A program made the position numbers and the translations under genes. Shown piece by piece: positions 55,750 through 64,000 of a stretch of DNA of 64,000 nt. Numbering within the stretch: position 1 is the stretch's first letter; every line of letters starts with the position of its first letter. The stretch covers positions 198,427 through 262,426 of the forward strand of contig JAMPGA010000002.1 of assembly GCA_023664185.1 (NCBI GenBank), given 5' to 3'. Under the pieces are notes generated by a model. That model ran no database searches, was not told the DNA's origin, and was given only the letters and a program-made list of their open reading frames with translations. The stretch comes from Muribaculaceae bacterium (GTDB taxonomy: Bacteria; Bacteroidota; Bacteroidia; Bacteroidales; Muribaculaceae).

Positions 55750-57087
55750 ATGCCAAACCCTGAACACAACATAACAAACGAGACAGCCATATTCAACCTG
55801 TGGCTCAACTGGATAGTGGCCTTCGGCGCATTATGCATTCCAAACATCGTGAGTGTCTACACCCCTGCCATAGTGGTGCCCGTCATCACATTCCTGCTTA
55901 CGGCCTTGCTGGGCTTGTACAACAATTCTTCGCTGCGTTCACGCTCAGCCGTGTGCCCACTGATCCCGGCCATAGCTCTGCGCTCGCTGGTGATTTCGGG
56001 CCTGATAATGGTGTTGATTCTTATCAGCTATTCACACGGCATTGTCGACCACTTCTTCGAGAGCGAGCTGCTCAACCGCCAGATACCCTTCCTGACGGTG
56101 CTCATCATATCGCCCGTCACCTTTGTCAACGCTCTGTGGGCACATCTGAGCGGCTCCCGCTACCATGCCTGCCGCGATTGTATGGCCATCCTGGGCAACA
56201 CCGCCGAGCGCGGATTCATCGGCAAGCTCTTCAGCCAGGAGAGCCGCTATCAGCGCTACATGCTGCTGGGCATCTCGGCTGTGCTCTCGCTGGTGTCGTG
56301 GGGATACTACCTCACCTTCTACATCAACGTCAACATCAACGTCCCCGACAAGTTCTTCCTGGGATGGATTCCGGTGATACTCTATTTCCTCTCCATCGTC
56401 TACCTGGCCACTCGCTACTTCACACTCTGGGCCTACTACTATCAGGCCGTGGAGAACGACAGCCACAACGTAGCCTCGACCACCGACCTGAGATTCCTGA
56501 TAGTATCAGGTGACACCATCTTCCTGAACCGCTCCGACGACTTCTATGACAAGCCCGACATGAAGGGCTTTGACACCCCGGCGGTGCTCTCGCTCAACTA
56601 TCGCAGCGAAATGCCCCTGCAGAAGGCGCGCACTCACTTCACCGACATAAGCCAGATACCTGAAGACAGCTACGATCTGCGCTTCATGTATTACTCCGAA
56701 GACTCTACAGGCTCACACAACGCTTATCATTTCATCTGCTGTGTGGGCAATCCAGAGACCATCTCCGACGAATCCCTCTTCAAAGGCCGGTGGTACAACC
56801 TCTCGGAGCTGGAGCGACTCCTGCACAATCATGAGCTCAGCCCGATGCTGGCAGCCGAAATACACAGGCTCTACACCGTCACCATGGCCTGGAAGACCTA
56901 CGACATCACCGGACGGCGCCTCTACAAAGTGAAAAACTACAAGCCCCTGTTCCGTCTGCGCGGCATCTGCGACTGGGATGTAGATTTCAACTCAGCCAAA
57001 TGGCTCAACGTGGCCAATCTCAACGAGGATAAGCCCTTGTTCCATCTGCGCCGTTTCTTCAACCGTCTGGGAGGATACCGACAGTGA
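55750..57087 (+). CDS. Conserved-looking membrane protein of unknown function
   Basis: 445 aa. Five to six hydrophobic segments in the first 225 residues (LWLNWIVAFGALCIPNIVSVY, LVISGLIMVLILISY, FLTVLIISPVTFVNALW, MLLGISAVLSLVSWGYYLTFY, FLGWIPVILYFLSIVYLATRY). A soluble C-terminal half follows, rich in aromatic and charged residues (RWYNLSELERLL, LSPMLAAEIHRLYTVTMAWKTY). That half faintly recalls the end of Nudix-type folds, but no Nudix box is visible, so no function is assigned. Its TGA overlaps the miaA GTG by 4 bp, giving translational coupling. Confidence 0.8.
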   Translation: MPNPEHNITNETAIFNLWLNWIVAFGALCIPNIVSVYTPAIVVPVITFLLTALLGLYNNSSLRSRSAVCPLIPAIALRSLVISGLIMVLILISYSHGIVDHFFESELLNRQIPFLTVLIISPVTFVNALWAHLSGSRYHACRDCMAILGNTAERGFIGKLFSQESRYQRYMLLGISAVLSLVSWGYYLTFYINVNINVPDKFFLGWIPVILYFLSIVYLATRYFTLWAYYYQAVENDSHNVASTTDLRFLIVSGDTIFLNRSDDFYDKPDMKGFDTPAVLSLNYRSEMPLQKARTHFTDISQIPEDSYDLRFMYYSEDSTGSHNAYHFICCVGNPETISDESLFKGRWYNLSELERLLHNHELSPMLAAEIHRLYTVTMAWKTYDITGRRLYKVKNYKPLFRLRGICDWDVDFNSAKWLNVANLNEDKPLFHLRRFFNRLGGYRQ

Positions 57088-58001
57088 GCACGCCTCTCAT
57101 AGTCATCACCGGACCCACGGCCTCGGGCAAGACACGCCGAGCTGTCAACCTGGCAAAAGCCCTCGACGCCGAGATCATCAGTGCCGACTCCAGGCAGATA
57201 TATCGCGGCATGGATCTGGGCACCGGCAAGGATCTCGAAGAATACGGCTCCGTGCCTGTCCATCTCATAGACATCTGCCCCGCCGGATACAAATACAACC
57301 TCTTTGAATATCTGCGCGACTTCCGCGCGGTGCGTGCCGACATCGAGGCTCGCGGCAAGAGGGCCATAGTGTGTGGGGGCACAGGGCTCTATGTGGAAAG
57401 TATCATAAAAGGACTCTCACTCCCGCCGGTGCCCGAGGACAAGGCTCTGCGCCAATCGCTGCGCTCGCTCTCGCTCGAGCAACTCACTGAGCGCCTGGCA
57501 TCCATGAAGGCCCTACACAACACTACCGACGTCGACACCCCGGCCCGAGCCATCCGCGCCATAGAGATACAAACCTACTATGCCGCCCATCCCGAGGCTG
57601 CCAGCCTGGCCTCTCCCCACCCCGAGACCGACGCTATAGTGATAGGGGTGGATATAGACCGCGACACACGCCGCCGGCTCATCACCAGCCGTCTGCATGC
57701 TCGCTTGGAGGCCGGAATGGTCGACGAGGTGAGGCGACTGCTCGACAGTGGCATACACCCCGACGACCTCATCTACTATGGTCTGGAATACAAATACCTC
57801 ACCCTCCACCTCACCGGCCAGCTCACACTCCCCGAGATGACACATCAGCTCGAGATAGCCATCCACCAGTTTGCCAAGAGGCAGATGACATGGTTCAGAG
57901 GCATGGAGCGGCGCATAGCACCCATCCCCATCCACTGGCTCCAGTCGACCCTGCCTGACGCTGAATTTTCAAGCGCCGCGCTCAAGCTCATTGATTGTTA
58001 A
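57084..58001 (+). CDS. miaA: tRNA dimethylallyltransferase
   Basis: 305 aa starting at GTG (57084-57086), overlapping the preceding stop. P-loop GPTASGKT (about 9-16), SADSRQIYRGMDLGTGK and GGTGLYVESI are MiaA signatures. Adds the isopentenyl group to A37 of UNN-reading tRNAs, using DMAPP supplied by the pathway to which dxr belongs. Gene ends 139 bp before secDF. Confidence 0.95.
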   Translation: MSTPLIVITGPTASGKTRRAVNLAKALDAEIISADSRQIYRGMDLGTGKDLEEYGSVPVHLIDICPAGYKYNLFEYLRDFRAVRADIEARGKRAIVCGGTGLYVESIIKGLSLPPVPEDKALRQSLRSLSLEQLTERLASMKALHNTTDVDTPARAIRAIEIQTYYAAHPEAASLASPHPETDAIVIGVDIDRDTRRRLITSRLHARLEAGMVDEVRRLLDSGIHPDDLIYYGLEYKYLTLHLTGQLTLPEMTHQLEIAIHQFAKRQMTWFRGMERRIAPIPIHWLQSTLPDAEFSSAALKLIDC

Positions 58002-58038
58002 TTCATGCGAAAATAGGGGAAATTTGAAAAATTATGCG

Positions 58039-58046
58039 TATATTTG
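58039..58046 (+). promoter_or_regulatory. Promoter -7 box of secDF
   Basis: TATATTTG, a full match. The leader (about 90 nt) contains a small hairpin AGGGCGAG/CTTGCCCT (58061-58083). Confidence 0.55.
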
Positions 58047-58140
58047 CCCTCCAAAATGGCAGGGCGAGTTGTGTCTTGCCCTCACCGACATCTAAAATAA
58101 ATACTTAATTCATTAATACCCAACTATTTTTAACACCACA

Positions 58141-61017
58141 ATGCAAAGCAAAGGATCTTTGGGAAGCGTTGTCGCAGGCGTGATTGCCATTTTCATGGTG
58201 CTCATCTGTGCATTCTACCTCTCCTTCACTGCTGTGACAAACAGCTATGAAAAGAAGGCCGAGGAGTATGCAGCAGCCGAAGCCGCTAAGGACAACAATT
58301 CGCCGGACACCAAACGCAAGGCCTACAGCGACTACATCAAAAACATCGCTAACGAGAAGGTCTATCTCGGTTACACTTTCAATGAAGTTCAGAAATTAGC
58401 CGTCGGGCTTGGCCTCGACCTCAAGGGCGGTATGAACGTCACACTGCAGGTTTCAGTCCCTGACATCCTTCGCTCAATGGCCAACGCCGAGGGCAACCCC
58501 TATTTCAATACTGCCGTAGCCAACGCCGACTCAGTGGCTCGCGTAAACAAATCGGCCGACTATATCGACATATTCTGCGAAGAATATCGCAAACTCGATC
58601 CCCAGGGCGACCTCTCGGTCGTGTTCAAGGATCAGGTGCAGCGCGGCCAGGATTTCAACGCTGTCAAGAACGCCCTGAAGCAGGAGGTCAAGGACCGCGT
58701 AAGCTCGTCGACCAACGTGCTCCGCACCCGTATCGACCAGTTTGGCGTTGTAGCTCCCAATATCCAGGAGCTTGAAAAAGACGGTCAGATCCTGCTCGAG
58801 CTCCCCGGTGTAAAGGAGCACGAACGTGTGAGAGAGCTGCTCAAATCGAGCGCCAACCTCGAGTTCTACGAGACAACTCCCTTCTCCGAGATTTCAGGCG
58901 CACTCCAGCAGCTCGACAACGCACTGCGTGCCGACACACTGGGCAACGGCAAGGGCCTCTTCGACTACTTCCTGCAGGTGGGCAACCCCCGCAACCTGAT
59001 CGGTGTAGGCGCAGCCTCCGAGACCGCCCGCGACACCATCAACGCGCTGCTCGCCTCGCCCACAGCCAAACGCATACTCCCCTCCAACGTCAAGCTGGCA
59101 TGGGAATTCAAGCCTGAGGTTGTCCAGATCGACGACTCCATCCGCGGCAAGCGCAACCTGGCCATCTATCAGCTCGTGGCTCTCAAGACCACCAACGGCA
59201 AGGCAGCTCTGAGCGGCGACGTTATCACCACAGCCACATCAGACTACGACGCCATGCAGGGCGGCAACTATGTGAGCATGAACATGAAGCCCGAGGCAGC
59301 ACGCCAGTGGGCACGCATCACAGCAGCCAACATTGAGAAGCAGGTGGCCATCGTGCTCGACGACCACGTCTACTCAGCACCCCGCGTGAACTCAGTTATC
59401 GAAGGGGGCCGCTCACAGATCACCGGCGACTTCACCACCGACGAGGCAAAAGACCTTGCCAACGTGCTCAAGTCCGGTAAGATGGCCGCTAAGGTCGACA
59501 TCATCTCCGACACCGTCATCGGCCCGTCGCTGGGCGAGCAGGCTATCCACGACGGCCTCTGGTCGTTCATCATAGCCCTGGTGCTCCTGATGATCTTCAT
59601 GTGTCTTATCTACGGTCCCATCCCCGGCCTCATCGCCAATGTGGCTCTGATCTTCAACATCTTCTTCACCTTCGGCATCCTGGCCTCGTTCCAGGCCGTG
59701 CTTACCCTCTCTGGTATAGCCGGTGTCGTGCTTGCCCTGGGTATGGCGGTTGACGCCAACGTGCTCATCTACGAGCGCGCCAAAGAGGAGCTCCGTGCAG
59801 GCAAGAGTGTGCAGAACGCCATCTCCGACGGTTACTCCAACGCCTTCTCGGCCATCTTCGACTCCAACCTCACATCGATTATCACCGGTGTGATCCTGCT
59901 GCTCTTCGGCACAGGCCCCATCAAGGGCTTTGCCACCACACTTATCATAGGTATTATTTGCTCGTTCTTCACAGCGGTTTATCTGACACGCCTCATCTAC
60001 ATCATGTGTGGCAAGACCAAACCCTTCCAGAACCTCACCTTCACCACCGCTCTGTCGGCCAAGATGTTCAAGGGTTCACACTTCAACTTCCTGGGCGCTC
60101 GCAAGGCCAGCTTCACCATCGTGGGTATCCTTGCTGCTGTGGTAGTGATAAGCCTCTTCGTACGCGGCCTCAACCAGGGCATCGACTTCTCGGGCGGTCG
60201 CAACTACGTGGTGCAGTTTGAGCATCCCGTCAAGACCCACGAGCTGCAGGCCAAGCTCCAGCCCCTCTTCGATGGCGCTCAGCTCAGCGTCATCACCATC
60301 GACGACGACACCAAAGTGCGTATCTCGACCAACTACAAGATCGACTCTGACGCCGAGGGCATCGACGACGAGATCACCGACATCCTCTACAACGGTCTGG
60401 AGTCGGAGCTCAACGGTATGAGCAAGGCCGACTTCTCGACCACCAACGAGCACATCGGCATCATGTCGTCGCAGAAGGTAGGTCCTACCGTGGCCAACGA
60501 CATGCGCACCGACGCCTACATAGCCGTGATCATAGCGCTTATAGCTATGTTCCTCTACATCCTGCTGCGCTTCCGCAACGTGGCCTTCTCAGTGGGTGCC
60601 CTTGCAGCCGTGGCCTTCACAGCCTTCACCATCATCGGCTTCTACTCGATATTCCAGGGCGTGTTCCCCTTCGCTATGGAGATTGACCAGTCGTTTATCG
60701 CCGCCATCCTCACCGTGATCGGTTATCAGATCAACGATACAGTGGTGGTATTCGACCGTGTCCGCGAGAACGTGGGTCTCTATCCCAAGCAGAACTTCTT
60801 CGAAACCATCAACTCGTCCATCAATTCGACCCTCGGACGTACAGTGATGACCTCGTCGTCAACCCTGCTTGTGCTCCTCTGTATCTTCGTGCTCGGCGGC
60901 GATGCCATCCGCTCGTTCGTCTTCGCAATGATCTGGGGTGTGATCATAGGCACACTGGCCACCATGTTTGTGGCTGCTCCCGTGGCTTACATCACCGACG
61001 CCCGTCGCAAAAAATAA
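58141..61017 (+). CDS. secDF: Protein translocase subunit SecDF (fused)
   Basis: 958-aa fusion of SecD and SecF. SecD half: one N-terminal membrane helix, LGLDLKGGMNVTLQV, large periplasmic P1 domain, then five helices with VVLALGMAVDANVLIYERAKEE. SecF half: GLNQGIDFSGGRNYVVQF, then helices with VIGYQINDTVVVFDRVRENV. The motifs with Asp (AVDANV, NDTVVVFDR) form the proton path that pulls exported proteins through SecYEG. Fusion in one chain is common in Bacteroidota. Own promoter and strong terminator, so a single-gene unit. Confidence 0.96.
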   Translation: MQSKGSLGSVVAGVIAIFMVLICAFYLSFTAVTNSYEKKAEEYAAAEAAKDNNSPDTKRKAYSDYIKNIANEKVYLGYTFNEVQKLAVGLGLDLKGGMNVTLQVSVPDILRSMANAEGNPYFNTAVANADSVARVNKSADYIDIFCEEYRKLDPQGDLSVVFKDQVQRGQDFNAVKNALKQEVKDRVSSSTNVLRTRIDQFGVVAPNIQELEKDGQILLELPGVKEHERVRELLKSSANLEFYETTPFSEISGALQQLDNALRADTLGNGKGLFDYFLQVGNPRNLIGVGAASETARDTINALLASPTAKRILPSNVKLAWEFKPEVVQIDDSIRGKRNLAIYQLVALKTTNGKAALSGDVITTATSDYDAMQGGNYVSMNMKPEAARQWARITAANIEKQVAIVLDDHVYSAPRVNSVIEGGRSQITGDFTTDEAKDLANVLKSGKMAAKVDIISDTVIGPSLGEQAIHDGLWSFIIALVLLMIFMCLIYGPIPGLIANVALIFNIFFTFGILASFQAVLTLSGIAGVVLALGMAVDANVLIYERAKEELRAGKSVQNAISDGYSNAFSAIFDSNLTSIITGVILLLFGTGPIKGFATTLIIGIICSFFTAVYLTRLIYIMCGKTKPFQNLTFTTALSAKMFKGSHFNFLGARKASFTIVGILAAVVVISLFVRGLNQGIDFSGGRNYVVQFEHPVKTHELQAKLQPLFDGAQLSVITIDDDTKVRISTNYKIDSDAEGIDDEITDILYNGLESELNGMSKADFSTTNEHIGIMSSQKVGPTVANDMRTDAYIAVIIALIAMFLYILLRFRNVAFSVGALAAVAFTAFTIIGFYSIFQGVFPFAMEIDQSFIAAILTVIGYQINDTVVVFDRVRENVGLYPKQNFFETINSSINSTLGRTVMTSSSTLLVLLCIFVLGGDAIRSFVFAMIWGVIIGTLATMFVAAPVAYITDARRKK

Positions 61018-61061
61018 ACCACATCCCGGCTGAGCTCCGTGCTGCAGCCGTGACACTATAG

Positions 61062-61105
61062 AAAAAGGCCTTGAAGTCGGCTCAACCCGACTTTGAGGCC
61101 TTTTT
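61062..61105 (+). terminator. Terminator of secDF
   Basis: AAAAAGGCCT-TG-AAGTCGG/CCGACTT-TG-AGGCCTTTTT, long symmetric stem with five T. Confidence 0.9.
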
Positions 61106-61166
61106 CTTGCTATTGAGTGAATATTTTCGTAAATTAGCGGAGTAAAAACAAAATAACCTATTGCAG

Positions 61167-62246
61167 ATGTCATCACACCGTTATTGTGTCATCATGTGTG
61201 GCGGCGTAGGTAGCCGCTTCTGGCCCTATTCGCGCGAAGATTGTCCCAAACAGTTCATCGACTTCCTGGGCACAGGCCGCTCGCTGCTGCAGATGTCATA
61301 TGACCGCATACTCCCCATAGTTCCCAAAGAAAATATCGTCGTAGTGACCAACGCTCGCTATGCCGATCTTATACGCACCCAGCTCCCCGACATCGAGCCC
61401 CACAACATACTGCTCGAGCCGGCACGCCGCAACACGGCCCCCTGTATAGCCTGGGCGGCATATCATATCCATGCCCTCGATCCGGAGGCTTCGATGATCG
61501 TGACCCCGTCAGACCATCTCATTACCGGCGAGGCCAAGTTTGCCGACTGTGTGCTACGCGGTTTCGACTTCATAGAGCAGCGCGATGCCCTGCTCACTCT
61601 GGGTATCACCCCCAACCGCCCCGAGACCGGTTACGGATACATACAGATAGGACGCGAGGAGATACCCGGAATACGCAAGGTGAAGACCTTTACCGAGAAG
61701 CCCGACCTCGAGCTGGCAAAGGTGTTCCTGCAGTCGGGCGAGTTTTTCTGGAACGCCGGCATCTTCCTGTGGCGCGCCGACTCCATCATGTCGGCTCTCC
61801 ACAAATACACCCCCGACCTGGCAGCCCTCTTCGACAGCGGCGCAGCCGACTTCGGCACACTCCGCGAGAAGTCCTTTATCGAAGTCAACTTCGAAGCCTG
61901 CCCCGCCAACTCCATAGACTATGCCGTGATGGAGAAGGCCGATAACGTCTATGTGGAGTGCGCTGACTTTGCCTGGAACGACCTGGGCACCTGGAGTGCC
62001 CTCTACGACAATATGCCCAAGGACGAGCACGCAAATGTGACACGCGGCACACGCCTCATAGCCTACAACTCGGAGGGCAACGTCGTGGCCGTGCCTGCAG
62101 GCAAACTCGTGGTGGCCGACGGCCTCAACGACTATATCGTGGCCGACACCGGCGACGTGCTCCTAATATGCCCCAAGAGCGAGGAGCAGCGCATAAAGCA
62201 GATGGTAAACGACGTCAAGCTCGAATTTGGCGAGAAATACCTCTAA
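61167..62246 (+). CDS. manC: Mannose-1-phosphate guanylyltransferase
   Basis: 359 aa from the ATG at 61167; a TTG two codons upstream is less likely. Nucleotidyltransferase motif CGGVGSRFWPYSREDCPKQF, then LEPARRNTAPCIAWAA and TFTEKPD. Makes GDP-mannose from mannose-1-P and GTP for capsule, LPS or glycans. Only the pyrophosphorylase domain is present, without the C-terminal isomerase of AlgA/ManC-type bifunctional enzymes. No glycan cluster is adjacent. Confidence 0.92.
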   Translation: MSSHRYCVIMCGGVGSRFWPYSREDCPKQFIDFLGTGRSLLQMSYDRILPIVPKENIVVVTNARYADLIRTQLPDIEPHNILLEPARRNTAPCIAWAAYHIHALDPEASMIVTPSDHLITGEAKFADCVLRGFDFIEQRDALLTLGITPNRPETGYGYIQIGREEIPGIRKVKTFTEKPDLELAKVFLQSGEFFWNAGIFLWRADSIMSALHKYTPDLAALFDSGAADFGTLREKSFIEVNFEACPANSIDYAVMEKADNVYVECADFAWNDLGTWSALYDNMPKDEHANVTRGTRLIAYNSEGNVVAVPAGKLVVADGLNDYIVADTGDVLLICPKSEEQRIKQMVNDVKLEFGEKYL

Positions 62247-62296
62247 CCCCTCTCAAATCATTCCCCCCCCTCAGACCCTCACACACCCCCGCCCAC

Positions 62297-64000
62297 ATGT
62301 CGCCCGAAGAAGAAGACCGCATGGTCGAAGCCCAGTATCAAGAACTCCTGCAAGGCTATCTGGCCAGCAACCACCGCAAAAAAACCGATCTTATAGAGCG
62401 CGCCTACCACTTTGCCAGGGAGGCTCACAAAGGTGTGCGCCGACGTTCGGGGGAGCCTTACATACTCCATCCCATCGCGGTGGCCAGAATCGTGTCGGCC
62501 GAGATGGGGCTGGGATCGACCTCGATATGCACTGCACTGCTCCACGACGTGGTGGAGGACACTGAGTTTACCGTCGAGGACATCGAAAACCACTTCGGCA
62601 AGAAGATAGCTGAGCTGGTGGCCGGACTCACCAAGATTTCGGGCGGCATATTCGGCGACAAGGCCTCGGCTCAGGCCGAGAACTTCCGCAAGCTGCTCCT
62701 CACCATGAGCCAGGATATACGAGTGGTGCTCATCAAGATGGCCGACCGCCTCCACAACATGCGCACCCTCGGCTCCATGGCCCCGGCCAAACAGTACAAG
62801 ATAGCCGGCGAGACCCTCTATATCTACGCCCCGCTGGCCCACAGACTCGGCCTCTTTGCCATAAAGACCGAGCTCGAGGATCTGGCATTCAAGTATGAGC
62901 ATCCGGCCGAGTATGAGCGCATCGCATCGCTGCTCAAGAAGAGCGAGCGAGGCCGCGCGAAGGACTATGGCAACTTTGCTGCCCCGGTGCGCAGGCGCCT
63001 CGACCAGATGGGGATCACCTACGAGGCCAAAGCTCGTGTGAAAAGCGTCTACTCCATATGGCGCAAGATGCACACCAAGCAGGTGCCCTTCGAGGAGGTC
63101 TACGACCTCTATGCCATGCGCATCATATTTGATGTGCCCGAAGGGGAGAACGAAAAAGAGATGTGCTATCGCATCTATGCCGCCCTCACCGACCTCTACA
63201 AGCCCCACCCTGAGCGCACACGCGACTGGGTAGTGACCCCCAAGGCCAACGGCTATCAGGCGCTCCACGTCACCTTGATGGGCCCCGACGGCAATTGGGT
63301 GGAGGTGCAGATACGCTCGCGCCGCATGGACGAGATAGCCGAAAAAGGATTTGCAGCCCACTGGAAATACAAAATAGGTGGCAACACCGAGGAGGAGAGC
63401 GAGCTGACAGTGTGGCTGCGCACCATCAAGGATATCCTCGACGACCCCAACCCCAATGCCATCGACTTTCTGGACACGCTGAAGCTCAATCTGTTTTCAA
63501 GCGAAATAGTAGTGTTCACACCCAAGGGCGAGCTGCTCACGCTTCCGGCTGGGTCCACAGTGCTCGATGTGGCCTACACACTCCACTCCCAGCTGGGCAA
63601 CAGATGTATAGCCGGAAAGATCAACCATAAGCTGGTGCCCCTGTCACACACCCTCAACTCAGGCGACCAGGTGGAGGTGCTCACCTCGCAGACACAGACC
63701 CCCAAGGCCGAGTGGCTCAAATTTTTGGCCACAGCCAAGGCGCGCACACGCCTGCGCAAAGAGCTGAGGCGCGAACAGCAACCCAACATCGAGGAAGGCC
63801 ACAAGATTTTCGACAAATTCCTGGCCGACAACAATATAATCCTCAACAACGATGTGATGACCAAGATCCTTGGCACCTACCACGTGCGCTCGCGCGAGGA
63901 GCTGTTTCAGCGCCTGGGATCGGGCGAAGCCTCCATCGACGACTATCTGAACGCCAACACCTCCTCTACAGCCAAGCGTCTGATAAGCCGCCTGTTCAAA
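62297..64000 (+). CDS. RelA/SpoT-family (p)ppGpp synthetase/hydrolase, N-terminal part
   Basis: 568 codons open to the right edge, starting at the ATG at 62297 (MSPEEEDRMVEAQ), 50 nt after manC. HD hydrolase domain intact (RRRSGEPYILHP and HDVVEDT at 83-89). Synthetase domain with VYSIWRKM, VYDLYAMRIIF and RTRDWVVTPKANGYQALHVT. The TGS domain starts near VVFTPKGELLTLPAGSTVLDVAYTLH. Both active sites look functional, so it is probably the bifunctional Rel enzyme. The ACT domain lies outside the window. Confidence 0.94.
   Translation, partial: MSPEEEDRMVEAQYQELLQGYLASNHRKKTDLIERAYHFAREAHKGVRRRSGEPYILHPIAVARIVSAEMGLGSTSICTALLHDVVEDTEFTVEDIENHFGKKIAELVAGLTKISGGIFGDKASAQAENFRKLLLTMSQDIRVVLIKMADRLHNMRTLGSMAPAKQYKIAGETLYIYAPLAHRLGLFAIKTELEDLAFKYEHPAEYERIASLLKKSERGRAKDYGNFAAPVRRRLDQMGITYEAKARVKSVYSIWRKMHTKQVPFEEVYDLYAMRIIFDVPEGENEKEMCYRIYAALTDLYKPHPERTRDWVVTPKANGYQALHVTLMGPDGNWVEVQIRSRRMDEIAEKGFAAHWKYKIGGNTEEESELTVWLRTIKDILDDPNPNAIDFLDTLKLNLFSSEIVVFTPKGELLTLPAGSTVLDVAYTLHSQLGNRCIAGKINHKLVPLSHTLNSGDQVEVLTSQTQTPKAEWLKFLATAKARTRLRKELRREQQPNIEEGHKIFDKFLADNNIILNNDVMTKILGTYHVRSREELFQRLGSGEASIDDYLNANTSSTAKRLISRLFK

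Overview
The window reads as a chromosomal segment of a Bacteroidales bacterium (phylum Bacteroidota). Reasons: promoters of the form TTG-N19/20-TAnnTTTG, a complete succinylated arginine pathway with a Bacteroides-type N-succinylornithine carbamoyltransferase, a eukaryote-like GT3 glycogen synthase, fused SecDF, lipoprotein M49 and S9 peptidases, BspA-type leucine-rich repeats, and secreted proteins ending in short C-terminal sorting-like tails. Coding DNA is GC-rich and intergenic DNA is clearly AT-richer. A Muribaculaceae-like gut anaerobe is plausible, but the family cannot be fixed from sequence alone. No phage, integrase, IS transposase, CRISPR array, rRNA or tRNA was recognised.

Layout. 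1-3344 (minus): glycogen metabolism (glgP, cut by the window edge, and a GT3 glycogen synthase). 3345-14007 (minus): three large secreted proteins (568, 1511 and 927 aa, the last an M6 metalloprotease) separated by long intergenic regions that carry a family of palindromic repeats. 14008-19921 (minus): dxr-rseP-rlmI-like-M49 peptidase. 20043-20232: a 190-bp MITE-like element placed between a promoter and the next gene. 20235-24592 (plus): TPR protein and M3 dipeptidase. 24593-27278: SRP RNA (ffs) with its promoter, an OmpA-family porin, a gene remnant, and a strongly structured candidate ncRNA of unknown family on the minus strand. 27279-35283 (minus): eight-gene arginine operon argA-like-argG-argC-argD-argF'-argB-argE-argH, with mostly 4-bp overlaps. 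35490-36191: a MIP channel with an altered selectivity filter. 36484-45281 (plus): pyrG-yidC-LRR-trmB-mrp-endonuclease I. 45461-46273: an unrecognised lipoprotein. 46341-51948 (minus): tripartite RND efflux pump. 52128-58001 (plus): coiled-coil protein with an AT-hook and a clamp-binding-like tail, DPP-IV, membrane protein, miaA. 58141-64000 (plus): secDF, mannose-1-phosphate guanylyltransferase, and Rel/SpoT cut by the right edge.

How the genes fit together. Most of the window is housekeeping: arginine made through succinylated intermediates, glycogen storage and mobilisation, isoprenoid and CTP synthesis, membrane protein insertion (YidC, SecDF), tRNA/rRNA modification and the stringent response. 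The accessory layer is export and peptide use (M6, M49, M3 and S9 peptidases, a secreted nuclease, FnIII/Ig-like surface proteins). The best candidates for undescribed biology are non-coding: (i) a nested palindromic repeat family at 3.4-14.0 kb, including an element of about 320 bp with three nested inverted repeats; (ii) the structured RNA at about 26.8-27.06 kb; (iii) the MITE inserted in a 5' leader. Among proteins, the coiled-coil/AT-hook/QLTLF protein and the acyltransferase with a cysteine cluster stand out.
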